From the NCBI RefSeq assembly GCF_015558675.1, contig NZ_JADMOL010000012.1, positions 1 to 64,000 on the forward strand: 64,000 nucleotides of DNA. Reading direction: 5' to 3'. The stretch's first letter is position 1. Every line of letters begins with the position of its first letter. Below are positions 21,740-29,424 of the stretch, one piece after another. The position numbers and the translations under genes are program-made. Under the pieces are notes generated by a model. The model was not told the origin of the DNA and did no database searches. It saw only the letters and a list, made by a program, of their open reading frames with translations. Source of the stretch: Paenibacillus sp. 1001270B_150601_E10. Its GTDB lineage: Bacteria; Bacillota; Bacilli; Paenibacillales; Paenibacillaceae.

Positions 21740-21863
21740 CCGGCTGGCCATTGAAATATGAGTATGTGTCAAATCCTTTACATCAAGTAAAGGGAAGCCG
21801 TTTGCATTCCCCTTTTGCTATCTCTGTCGACCGTTGCTTTGCGATCCCTCCATACTTTAGATA

Positions 21864-21896
21864 AACGCTGCGCGATGTGCGCAGCGTTATTTTATC
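21864..21896 (+). terminator. intrinsic terminator after the SOD fusion gene
   Basis: AACGCTGCGC pairs perfectly with GCGCAGCGTT around GATGT, followed by ATTTTAT. Confidence 0.85.
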
Positions 21897-22313
21897 ATGA
21901 TAGGATGCCTGCGTTTCGTCATAGACGGAGCCCACATTCGATTTATTTGGCGATAAAGCCTACCTCTATACCCGGTCTCATCTTTGAATGGTTTCGAAAG
22001 AATTTTACATGCAAACCTGCGGACAAGCTTACTTATATCATCACTTGCTTCGATAGGCGGCAGCCAGCACGATCGCACTCACTATCTATATCATCAAAAG
22101 CAAGAGATCTCCCGCCATGTAGGCAAGTCCCTTTCCTGCACTTACGCTATCATCATGTCGATGAATGTTTGCGTCATTGTCTGTCATTTCCCCTCAAACT
22201 TTCCGTAATCCCAATAATACTGGAAGGATATGACGCTTTCTATGATTTCATTCTATCTTTGAAAGGCCGAATCATCATTTCCCGAGAAATAATGACATGA
22301 GGTGTATACCTGT
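21897..22313. other. non-coding stretch, possibly eroded sequence
   Basis: About 400 bases between a terminator and a broken ORF. Frames are short and none has a ribosome binding site with a recognisable protein. With 22314-22832 it forms the longest gene-poor stretch of the window. Confidence 0.4.
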
Positions 22314-22532
22314 TTGGCATTGGAAACGACATTCAAAGTCGAAACCATAGAAGCGATCAAAAATATCACGCTTCCCCTTTATTAAGCTGCACTTGTGTTA
22401 GGGGTGTTGCAAGGTAAATCTTTCGACAAGAAGGCGATCTATCCCGCCTTGAGAGCGTTTACAAGTGCAATACTAGAGAAGATGAGGAAAGATCCTAGAC
22501 TAGACCAAGATTATGGAAAGAGTATACAGTAA
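22314..22532 (+). pseudogene. broken small ORF with one in-frame TAA, unknown product
   Basis: A TTG at 22314 follows GAGGTG at nine bases and opens a frame reading ALETTFKVETIEAIKNITLP, then TAA at 22383-22385, then in the same frame AALVLGVLQGKSFDKKAIYP and on to KMRKDPRLDQDYGKSIQ and a second TAA at 22530. The composition is protein-like (amphipathic helices, balanced charge) on both sides of the stop, so it looks like a 72-codon gene or gene tail inactivated by one nonsense change. I do not recognise the family. It could also be chance. Confidence 0.35.
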
Positions 22533-22832
22533 AACGAGGAGAGGCATGTTCCTACAGTGATCATGCATCGAGTTATCTAGCACAAGTGCTTTTACACTTT
22601 ATTACAATCGTTCTCATCGCTAGTGTCCAATCGAAGCTCAACGATTAGCATAATGAAATATCACTAACGATAAATATTTCACGCATCAAATGCAGGATCA
22701 ATCTGCTCTTTGCTGCTTTAGTGTTTTATTGAGCGGCGGCTGCTATTTGGCCTACGTCTACTACTCATGCTGTGAATAAGCTTCTAGCTAAGTTAGGTTG
22801 TCACGTTCATAACAAATGGAGCAAGATTACGC

Positions 22833-22867
22833 AAAAAGACCACCTCTGTAATCGAGACGGTCTTTTC
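22833..22867 (-). terminator. intrinsic terminator after the DUF6930-like gene
   Basis: The minus strand pairs AAAAGACC-TCTC with GAG-TGGTCTTTT and continues with T. It lies 15 bases past the stop. Confidence 0.8.
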
Positions 22868-22881
22868 TGGCATTACACCTA

Positions 22882-23940
22882 TCACTTCTGATTATTCATA
22901 AAGTATTCGAACAAGTCCTGACGCGCTTCCTCAAGGAAGACAAGACGAGGCTCGCGCTCAATCTTAACCTTCAGACGCTGTGCAGTCTTCTCAAATAGAT
23001 CCAACGTTTCATTCGTGCGAATGATCAGCTTCTGAGGACGATGTCCCTTCTCTTCGATCAGCTTCAGGAAATGCTCCAAGAACTCTTGCTCATAGTTCTC
23101 GTCATAGCACAAGTGGAAGCCAACCGCGGAGCGTGTCGTACGGTCTACCCAAATAGCAAGACGTGGATAATAAGGACGCTCACCGTCACCCTTCACCGCT
23201 ACAGGAGCAAAGAAGAACTCCGTCTCCCAGTGTCCCTTTTTGTTCGGGAAACGATTCATAATGTCGTTAAGCATCTCTTGATTGTTCATGATAACCTTGT
23301 TTGGACGCTTCAACACAAAGCCAGGCTCCACCCAGCGATCCTCCCAAGCACCGCTTTCGTTTGTGCGGACAAGAACGTATCCGGATTGAGGCGGTGTCAA
23401 GAGCGAGGCATCCTTCTTCGCACGCGAAGCAAAGTCCATCGCTTGCTCCAAGGCTGCTGTCATAAAGCGAACCTGCTCCGAATTCAATGTCCAAGGCACA
23501 AATCCAGGGTCGAACACCCGGAACATCGGCCATGCATTGCGTCCACGGAAGCTTAAGCCAAGTTCCTTGATCTCAGCCAAGTCACGCTTCTCTAAATCTG
23601 TACGGTCTTCGTAAGTCACCATGATACATTTTTGTCTGTGCAGCCATGCGTAGCGCTCATCGCGCTCGATCAGCATGTCATTAAGGCTTTCCAACCCTTC
23701 GCTTCCACGGAACAAAGCAAGACCAAACAGATTCTCACTTTCGCCCATGATGCTGCAGTAGCCAATTTCGCCGTCCTCAGGGTTACGCACACCAAAAATA
23801 TGGTTATCCGAAATCCACTTCCAGCAAGCCAGCTTCTTAAATTCTCTTGCTGTTTCATACAGCTTGGACAGCATCTGCTGCTCCTCTGTCAATACCTTCT
23901 CTTGATCCGTTGATGCTGGTTGCTTCTCTTGTACCGTCAT
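22882..23940 (-). CDS. conserved hypothetical protein, DUF7309/DUF6930-like
   Basis: A 352-residue soluble protein. The first ~25 residues are polar. The middle (about 35-190) begins LYETAREFKKLACWKWISDN and covers FGVRNPEDGEIGYCSIMG. The C-terminal third (about 240-345) predicts alternating beta strands and helices and ends with RPQKLIIRTNETLDLFEKTA then EEARQDLFEYF, the layout of DUF6930 domains found in Firmicutes. I base that on resemblance only, and no catalytic motif stands out. The ATG at 23940 follows GGAAGG at nine bases; the longer frame to 23976 is not needed. It is a separate unit, with terminators on both sides. Confidence 0.75.
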   Translation of the reverse strand: MTVQEKQPASTDQEKVLTEEQQMLSKLYETAREFKKLACWKWISDNHIFGVRNPEDGEIGYCSIMGESENLFGLALFRGSEGLESLNDMLIERDERYAWLHRQKCIMVTYEDRTDLEKRDLAEIKELGLSFRGRNAWPMFRVFDPGFVPWTLNSEQVRFMTAALEQAMDFASRAKKDASLLTPPQSGYVLVRTNESGAWEDRWVEPGFVLKRPNKVIMNNQEMLNDIMNRFPNKKGHWETEFFFAPVAVKGDGERPYYPRLAIWVDRTTRSAVGFHLCYDENYEQEFLEHFLKLIEEKGHRPQKLIIRTNETLDLFEKTAQRLKVKIEREPRLVFLEEARQDLFEYFMNNQK

Positions 23941-24077
23941 CTTCTCGTTCCTTCCTCCTTCGTTGTCGCACACCATCCTAACGGAAACACGCCATTTCTA
24001 TCCTTGCAAGGACATATAGGCGTTTCCGACCACAATTAAGCACCGTATTCGTCGTTAAAATGCTTGTATCTCGAAAT

Positions 24078-24109
24078 AAAAACCCGTTCCATGCCCGGAA
24101 CGGGTTCTA
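24078..24109 (-). terminator. intrinsic terminator after folE
   Basis: AACCCGTTCC pairs perfectly with GGAACGGGTT around GGCAT on the minus strand, followed by T5. Confidence 0.92.
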
Positions 24110-24134
24110 TACGATCCTTACAACCCTAATAACC

Positions 24135-24728
24135 CTACTGCTTCAGCAGTGACATGAATTCCTGGCGACTGGCAGCATCTGTCTTGAACGAGCCTCTTAC
24201 AGCCGTCGTGACCGTCTTGCTGCCTGGTTTACGCACGCCGCGAGCACACATGCACAGATGCTCGCCTTCGACTACAACCATTACACCTTGCGGCGTCAGC
24301 ACCTCTTCCAAAATGTTTGCAATCTCGGAAGTAATACGCTCTTGGACTTGCAGTCTGCGTGTAATCGCATCGACCAGACGTGCAAGCTTGCTTAGGCCTA
24401 CAATCTGACCGCTTGGAATATAACCAATGTGTACCTTGCCGAAGAATGGAGCCATATGATGTTCACATTGGCTGTAATATACAATATCCTTCACAATGAC
24501 TAATTCTTCATGCTGCTCGTCGAACGTTACGCCAAGTACATCTCGCGGATCTACGCTGTATCCGCTAAAGATTTCCTCATACATGCGCGTTACCCGCGCC
24601 GGTGTATCCAGAAGTCCTTCGCGCTCCACATTCTCGCCAATCAGCTTCAATAGCTCGCGTATATGGTATTCAACTTGTTCACGGTTGTCGCTAACGCTCT
24701 TATTCACGTAATCTTTTACACCCGCCAT
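24135..24728 (-). CDS. folE: GTP cyclohydrolase I
   Basis: A 197-residue cytosolic enzyme that converts GTP to 7,8-dihydroneopterin triphosphate, the first step of folate (and queuosine) synthesis. The zinc ligands C88 and H91 (SQCEHHMAPF) and C159 (EGEHLCMCARG) are present, along with the ARLVDAITRRLQVQERIT and GVRKPGSKTVTTA motifs. Length is normal for the type IA enzyme. The ATG at 24728 has GGAAGGAGGAG upstream. It is 57 bases behind yneF on the same strand. The queuosine link is notable because a queG fusion lies just upstream. Confidence 0.96.
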   Translation of the reverse strand: MAGVKDYVNKSVSDNREQVEYHIRELLKLIGENVEREGLLDTPARVTRMYEEIFSGYSVDPRDVLGVTFDEQHEELVIVKDIVYYSQCEHHMAPFFGKVHIGYIPSGQIVGLSKLARLVDAITRRLQVQERITSEIANILEEVLTPQGVMVVVEGEHLCMCARGVRKPGSKTVTTAVRGSFKTDAASRQEFMSLLKQ

Positions 24729-24785
24729 GACTGCTCCTCCTTCCCGCCACATGCGTTCATTAGCACTGCTGCTTCATAAGGGGAA

Positions 24786-25037
24786 TTATTTTTTCTTTTT
24801 CCCCTTTGCAGCTCCGCTTGGTCTCATTTGACCGGCTCCGCCATTTTTCATCATTTTCTGGGCGGCTTGCATCTGCTTCGGATTCAGATTATAGCCCATC
24901 TGCTTCGCCATCTTCTGAATCATCTCAGGATCTGATTGCATTTTGGTCATTTGATTGCGGAGATAGTATACACCAATTGCAAATCCGCCTACTAGACCGA
25001 TAATCAGGCACACGATGCCCGTAATCCATGTCCACAT
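24786..25037 (-). CDS. yneF: YneF family (UPF0154) membrane protein
   Basis: An 83-residue protein with one N-terminal membrane helix (about 2-24, with GLVGGFAIG), a basic cytosolic tail with the family motif DPEMIQKMAKQMGYNLNPKQ, and a C-terminal Lys cluster. This is the standard YneF layout; its role is unknown. I chose the ATG at 25037 (start MWTWITG) because GGGGTG lies nine bases upstream. A GTG four codons earlier is possible. It shares its strand with folE, 57 bases downstream, with no obvious terminator between. Confidence 0.88.
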   Translation of the reverse strand: MWTWITGIVCLIIGLVGGFAIGVYYLRNQMTKMQSDPEMIQKMAKQMGYNLNPKQMQAAQKMMKNGGAGQMRPSGAAKGKKKK

Positions 25038-25191
25038 TCCAATGGTCACCCCAACATATACGATGTTAATCTACTACCGCACTATGATAGCATGTCCATC
25101 GTGAGATGACAATTATAGGGACAAGCTTCCTGCTCATCCAATGGCTTTCGTTCTAAGCAGATTTCCCCTTTTTCTATGAAAATGAACAGCC

Positions 25192-26886
25192 TCACTTCCG
25201 CTCTAAAGCCAAAAGAATCTCCTTCTTCGATAATCCGCCGCCATATCCCACAAGCTGCCCTGAAGCGCCAATCACTCTATGGCACGGAATGATAATCGAG
25301 AGCGGATTCTTATTGTTTGCGCCGCCAACGGCACGGACCGCCTTTGGATTGCCAATCTTCTCAGCAATATCTTTGTATGCCCAGGTCTCGCCATACGGGA
25401 TGCTGCGAAGTGCATGCCATACTTCCCTCTGGAAGGGAGTGCCTCCGCGGATATCAAGCGACAGGTCAAACGCTGTACGCTCACCAGCAAAATACTCCTC
25501 AAGCTGCTGCTTCGCTTCCTTCAAGCGCTCAGGATTCCGTTGAAGAATAACAGCACCGATCGCTTTCTCTGCCCAAACTTGAATTTCTTGCGAGCAGTCG
25601 AGCACACTGCCAAAGTCAATTCGGCAAAGCCCTTCCAATGTCGCGCTAAGCGTAAGCTTGCCAAGCGGTGAATCCATCTCGATCATGTACAACGGCTCAG
25701 GCGTTGCTTTCACCTCTTGAATGGCATCTTCGATCATCTTCAAGACCTCCTCTTCAGCTTCTCGCTGTCTCGCGAGCTCAAGCTTCTCAATGGCCGTATC
25801 GCCGCCTATGCGCCCTAGAGCCCACGCTGCAGTGCCGCGAATCTCACTTCGATCATCCTTGAGAAGAAGTTGCGAGAGCTCTGGCACGGCGCTTCTATCC
25901 CGGAAATTGCCTAGCGCCACGATAGCGTTGCGCTGAATGGGCTTCTTGCCTCGCCATGCCGCTGCACTAGTGCCAAACGAGGTCTTGAACTCCCGATTCG
26001 ATAGCGACAGCATCGGCACGAGCAGCGGCTTCGTCTGTTCAGGATCGGGCTGAAGCTCTTCCTGATGGGTCCAGTTAAGTCCGCGATTCTTCGGACACAC
26101 GATCTGGCACGTATCACAGCCGTACAAGCGATTGCCCATCTTCTTCATCATCTCATCCGTCAGCATGTCTTTAAGCTGTGTCTGGAAGGAAATGCAACGA
26201 TTCGCGTTCAGCTGGCCCGGACCGACAAAGGCACCAGTCGGACAGGCATCCATGCACTTTGTACAAGTTCCGCAATCCTCTGTTAACGGATGATCAGGGG
26301 CAAAGGGAATATTCGTAATCATTTCCCCTAAGTAGATCCAGCTGCCAAGCTTAGGTGAGATAATGGAGCAGTTTTTCCCGCTAAAGCCGACCCCTGCTCG
26401 TTCTGCAACCGCACGATCCGACAGCTCGCCCGTATCCACCATGCTCAATATGCTTAGCTCCGATTCAGGGACTCGCTCTTGAATAAAACTCTCAAGCCGC
26501 TTCAAGCGATCCCGAAGCACATGATGGTAATCCATTCCCCAAGCCGTTCTTGCAAACATGCCTCGATACGACTGAGGCTCTGACTTTGGCGTATAAGGCA
26601 GCTTGGAAGGATAGGCAACCGCAATCGACAGAATGGACGCTGCTCCTGGAAGCAGCAGCTTCGGCTGCGTTCTTTTATCAAGGTCGGGCTCCTCAAAGCC
26701 GGAATTGTAGCCTTTATCCACCGATTGCTTCAGGCGTTCCTTCAGCAAAGGGAAAGGATCAGCCGTTGTAAAGCCGATCTGATCGATGCCAAGGGATTCA
26801 GCTGCTGCTTGAATCTCCTTTTTCAGTTTGTCCCAGCGTTCCTGTTGCTTGTGAAACGTTTGCTGCTTCATCTGTTTGTCCTCCAT
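25192..26886 (-). CDS. queG-ogt: fused epoxyqueuosine reductase (QueG) and methylated-DNA--cysteine methyltransferase (Ogt)
   Basis: A 564-residue protein that joins two enzymes in one frame. Residues about 1-310 are QueG, the cobalamin-dependent reductase that finishes queuosine in tRNA, with two 4Fe-4S motifs, CGTCTKCMDACPTGAF and CDTCQIVCPKNR. Residues about 325-395 are HEAT-like helices (NAIVALGNF, GTAAWALGRIGG), as in longer QueG proteins. Residues 401-564 are a complete O6-alkylguanine-DNA methyltransferase with the acceptor Cys535 in IPCHRVIG and the HTH-like wing GTPFQREVWHALRSIPYGET. No ribosome site precedes the internal ATG at 25686, so the methyltransferase is not separately translated by that route. 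The start at 26886 follows AAGGAGGT. Confidence 0.93.
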   Translation of the reverse strand: MEDKQMKQQTFHKQQERWDKLKKEIQAAAESLGIDQIGFTTADPFPLLKERLKQSVDKGYNSGFEEPDLDKRTQPKLLLPGAASILSIAVAYPSKLPYTPKSEPQSYRGMFARTAWGMDYHHVLRDRLKRLESFIQERVPESELSILSMVDTGELSDRAVAERAGVGFSGKNCSIISPKLGSWIYLGEMITNIPFAPDHPLTEDCGTCTKCMDACPTGAFVGPGQLNANRCISFQTQLKDMLTDEMMKKMGNRLYGCDTCQIVCPKNRGLNWTHQEELQPDPEQTKPLLVPMLSLSNREFKTSFGTSAAAWRGKKPIQRNAIVALGNFRDRSAVPELSQLLLKDDRSEIRGTAAWALGRIGGDTAIEKLELARQREAEEEVLKMIEDAIQEVKATPEPLYMIEMDSPLGKLTLSATLEGLCRIDFGSVLDCSQEIQVWAEKAIGAVILQRNPERLKEAKQQLEEYFAGERTAFDLSLDIRGGTPFQREVWHALRSIPYGETWAYKDIAEKIGNPKAVRAVGGANNKNPLSIIIPCHRVIGASGQLVGYGGGLSKKEILLALERK

Positions 26887-26940
26887 TATCATCACCTCCT
26901 TCATTGTTCAAATTCAACACGATTTATCTATAAACGGATA

Positions 26941-26981
26941 AACGGCACCTTGTCGCTAGTTTCTCCTAACGAGGCGCCGTT
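26941..26981 (-). terminator. probable terminator after the DUF402 gene
   Basis: ACGGCGCCT pairs with AGGTGCCGT (one G-U) with an inner GTTAG/CTAGC arm on the minus strand, then TTTATCC. The stem is strong but the T-run is short. Confidence 0.5.
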
Positions 26982-27036
26982 GTGATCCGAAACGACCTTC
27001 AACTTCATCAAGCCAGCATGATTCCCTGCATACCTG

Positions 27037-27603
27037 TTAATACTCGGCATTCCCGCTCTCTGCCATCCACTGCATCCACTTATGATAGTACCATTCGACC
27101 GCTTCATCCTGAAAAGGCAGCTCACCGGCTTGTATCCGAGCAAGCACCTCCTCAAGACCTGCGGCTACCTTACGTTCGACCATGTCCGGATAGTGATAGA
27201 GCAGCCGGTTATGATTGTACTCATCACGATCCACAACCGCGACATGCCCGTTCGCATGGCGTATCACATCCAAGTCATAATCAATATACGTGAAGGTGTC
27301 CTCATATTCATAAGGAGGAGAGGCAATGTTGCAGTAATAGCGAACGCCCTGTTCTTCAATAAGGGCAACAACATTGAACCACAGCTTCGGAATCAAAAAG
27401 GTAACCGCGGGAACCTTGCTCATCCACTGCTTCCCGTCTGATTCCACGATTGGAGTCTGGCTGTTAATCAGGACATGCATATCCACTCCGCAAAAGAGCG
27501 GATGCCGCACAGTTGGCGGGACGAGCCAGTTTTTCAACCAGACCCGGTGCAAATGCCCATCATGCTTAAAGCTCTTCACGAGTACTTGTCTGTAGTGCTC
27601 CAT
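27037..27603 (-). CDS. DUF402 family protein, probable nucleoside tri-/diphosphate phosphatase (YgaC-like)
   Basis: A 188-residue cytosolic protein of the DUF402 family. The core shows YYCNIASPPYEYEDTFTYID followed by YDLDVIRHANG and VVDRDEYNHNRL; the acidic and Tyr residues of this core bind divalent metal and nucleotide in characterised members (Staphylococcus and Bacillus NTP/NDP phosphatases). The beta-barrel fold is followed by a helical tail rich in Glu and Trp. The ATG at 27603 follows GAGGAAAG. It stands alone between two hairpins. Enzyme activity is inferred from the family, not from this copy. Confidence 0.82.
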   Translation of the reverse strand: MEHYRQVLVKSFKHDGHLHRVWLKNWLVPPTVRHPLFCGVDMHVLINSQTPIVESDGKQWMSKVPAVTFLIPKLWFNVVALIEEQGVRYYCNIASPPYEYEDTFTYIDYDLDVIRHANGHVAVVDRDEYNHNRLLYHYPDMVERKVAAGLEEVLARIQAGELPFQDEAVEWYYHKWMQWMAESGNAEY

Positions 27604-27660
27604 CGGCTTTCCTCATTTATAAATGACGTGTAGTTCAAGGAAAAACTAATTAATAATAGA

Positions 27661-27705
27661 AAAGCATATCTTTTCGCCGAATGCAACGTTTGAAAAGATA
27701 TGCCT
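27661..27705 (-). terminator. intrinsic terminator after the acetyltransferase gene
   Basis: On the minus strand GGCATATCTTTTC pairs with GAAAAGATATGC around a 17-base loop, then TTTTCTATT. Confidence 0.75.
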
Positions 27706-27753
27706 TCCAATACAGGATTATGCAATTATGTCTCTAGAGCAAAATCATCACGC

Positions 27754-28188
27754 TCAGCCTGTAACAATGCGGAGCTTCTTCAAGGATCGGAGAACATGCT
27801 GTGCTCCGTATCCGAGCTGCTCGAACCACGGCAGGACAACCTCCGTATGCTCGTCCGCAGCAATCATAATGTTCTTAACTTGACGCTGTTGGAACTTCTG
27901 CTCCAACTTTTGAACAAGAGCCTTCCCTATACCTTGACTGCGGTAGTCAGGGTGTACAGCTAAACGGTAGTAATAACCATTGTTGCTGTCAATCGTACCG
28001 ATGGCAACGCCAACGATCTTCACATCAGAATCTTCCTCAAGCTCTGCTACAACAACGAGCTCCCCCTCGAGCTTCAATTGTCTTGCCAAGGCTGCTAATG
28101 TCTTTTCGCAGCACTCTTCTGACAGCGAGGCTTTCAACAACTCTGTAGCCGGCATATAATCCGACAATCGAAAGGAACGAACATTCAT
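27754..28188 (-). CDS. GNAT-family N-acetyltransferase
   Basis: A 144-residue acetyl-CoA-dependent acetyltransferase of the single GNAT fold. The acetyl-CoA pyrophosphate loop is clear (VHPDYRSQGIGKALVQKL), preceded by the beta-4 strand YYYRLAV and followed by IMIAADE and WFEQLGYGA. The N-terminus (RSFRLSDYMPATELL) is the usual substrate-contacting start. The acceptor substrate cannot be predicted. The ATG follows GAGGAGAG. It diverges from sodA across a 496-base region holding cre-like sites, so catabolite control of one or both genes is possible. Confidence 0.9.
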   Translation of the reverse strand: MNVRSFRLSDYMPATELLKASLSEECCEKTLAALARQLKLEGELVVVAELEEDSDVKIVGVAIGTIDSNNGYYYRLAVHPDYRSQGIGKALVQKLEQKFQQRQVKNIMIAADEHTEVVLPWFEQLGYGAQHVLRSLKKLRIVTG

Positions 28189-28354
28189 GTACTACTCTCC
28201 TCATCCTGAGCATGATAGGTTCTATACTCTCTCTCTCTTGTATAGGGACTAGTTTATCAAACAAAACAAATTTACAAATACGACAAAAAGCACAGTTTTC
28301 CTTCTTTCTTACGCAAAAACTTTTAAAAAATACGAAAAAAAGCCCTTTTTCTAC

Positions 28355-28407
28355 TGAAAGCGCTTCATTGTAATCGTTTTCAACGTGTTATTAGGTTTTA
28401 AGCGCTT
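28355..28407. promoter_or_regulatory. cluster of cre-like (CcpA) sites
   Basis: TGTAATCGTTTTCA (28369-28382) fits the TGWAANCGNTNWCA cre consensus at every position. It is flanked by two copies of the palindrome AAGCGCTT (28359-28366 and 28400-28407), the left one in TGAAAGCGCTTCAT. Copy centres are 41 bases apart, about four helical turns. The cluster lies 170 bases upstream of the acetyltransferase gene and 300 upstream of sodA. Confidence 0.55.
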
Positions 28408-28555
28408 TTCTTCAGGTTTTATCTCCTCCTCTTCCACCATGATTACAAAAACATCGAATATCCCTATGCATACCTCATGGGATGGATTGGGACAGTAGCG
28501 TTTGGAATCCCCTAATTTTGGGTAATCTCTATAGAGTGCCTACAGGTATATTATG

Positions 28556-28576
28556 ACACAATATATGTCATTGTGT
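28556..28576. promoter_or_regulatory. inverted repeat upstream of the sodA promoter
   Basis: ACACAAT-atatgtc-ATTGTGT is a perfect 7-7-7 inverted repeat. It overlaps a second one, ATGACA/TGTCAT, and is followed by TGTGTACACA. It lies 40 bases upstream of the sodA -35. It is not a PerR, Fur or Fnr box that I recognise. Confidence 0.45.
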
Positions 28577-28615
28577 ACACATGGCAACAATTAACTGACT
28601 TTTTAAACATTTTTG

Positions 28616-28644
28616 TTGATTTATTCAGTGCAATCATGTTTAAT
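28616..28644 (+). promoter_or_regulatory. sodA promoter
   Basis: TTGATT, a 17-base spacer and TTTAAT, with the start of transcription expected near 28651 and the sodA ATG at 28684. Confidence 0.65.
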
Positions 28645-28683
28645 GAATGAAGAGAGATTTCAAATTATCAGGAGGTAATACAG

Positions 28684-29298
28684 ATGGCACATCAATTACC
28701 AGCACTCCCTTATGCAAACAATGCTTTGGAACCACACATCGATGAAACAACCATGATGATTCACCATGATCGTCACCACAATACTTATGTAACGAACTTG
28801 AATGCAGCTTTGGAGTCCGCTCCTGAATTGCAATCCAAGTCAGTAGAAGAATTGATCGCGGATCTGGACAGCGTACCTGAAAGCATCCGTACAGCAGTTC
28901 GCAACAATGGCGGCGGCCATGCGAACCACTCCCTGTTCTGGGAAGTAATCGGACCGAACGGTGGCGGCCAACCATCTGGCAAGCTTGCTGACGCTATCAA
29001 CAATGAGCTTGGCGGCTTTGAGAAGTTCAAAGAGGACTTCGCTAAAGCAGCTACTACCCGCTTTGGTTCCGGCTGGGCATTCCTTGCTGTAGACAAAGAC
29101 GGCAAATTGTCCGTATACAGCTTGCCTAACCAAGACTCCCCAATCATGGAAGGCAAGACGCCAATCTTGGGTCTTGACGTATGGGAGCATGCTTACTACT
29201 TGAAATACCAAAACAAACGCCCTGACTACATCGGCGCATTCTGGAACGTTGTAAACTGGTCAGAAGTTGAAAAACGTTACGAAGCTGCTGCGAAATAA
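28684..29298 (+). CDS. sodA: manganese superoxide dismutase
   Basis: A 204-residue cytosolic enzyme that converts superoxide to peroxide and oxygen. Metal ligands are all in place: the first His of [12 protein letters not shown] (about residue 27), the His of [10 protein letters not shown], and Asp and His of [18 protein letters not shown] and [10 protein letters not shown] are the Mn-type signatures. Length matches the Bacillus SodA. The ATG follows AGGAGGT. It is monocistronic, with its own promoter and a strong terminator. Codon choice (GGC, AAC, CGT rich) suggests high expression. The DUF2935 fusion protein at 20267 is a diverged paralogue. Confidence 0.97.
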   Translation: MAHQLPALPYANNALEPHIDETTMMIHHDRHHNTYVTNLNAALESAPELQSKSVEELIADLDSVPESIRTAVRNNGGGHANHSLFWEVIGPNGGGQPSGKLADAINNELGGFEKFKEDFAKAATTRFGSGWAFLAVDKDGKLSVYSLPNQDSPIMEGKTPILGLDVWEHAYYLKYQNKRPDYIGAFWNVVNWSEVEKRYEAAAK

Positions 29299-29314
29299 GC
29301 AGTTTACACATAAA

Positions 29315-29355
29315 GGAGCGAGTCTTTGGCGATATGCCGCGGACTCGCTTTTTTG
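29315..29355 (+). terminator. intrinsic terminator after sodA
   Basis: GCGAGTC pairs with GACTCGC; an inner GGC/GCC arm is possible. Six T follow. Confidence 0.9.
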
Positions 29356-29424
29356 TAATCTCGCATATGCTTGTTTCAACACATAGTCGTCCATACTCGA
29401 TTGCATGTTTATCGCCAGTGCTTA

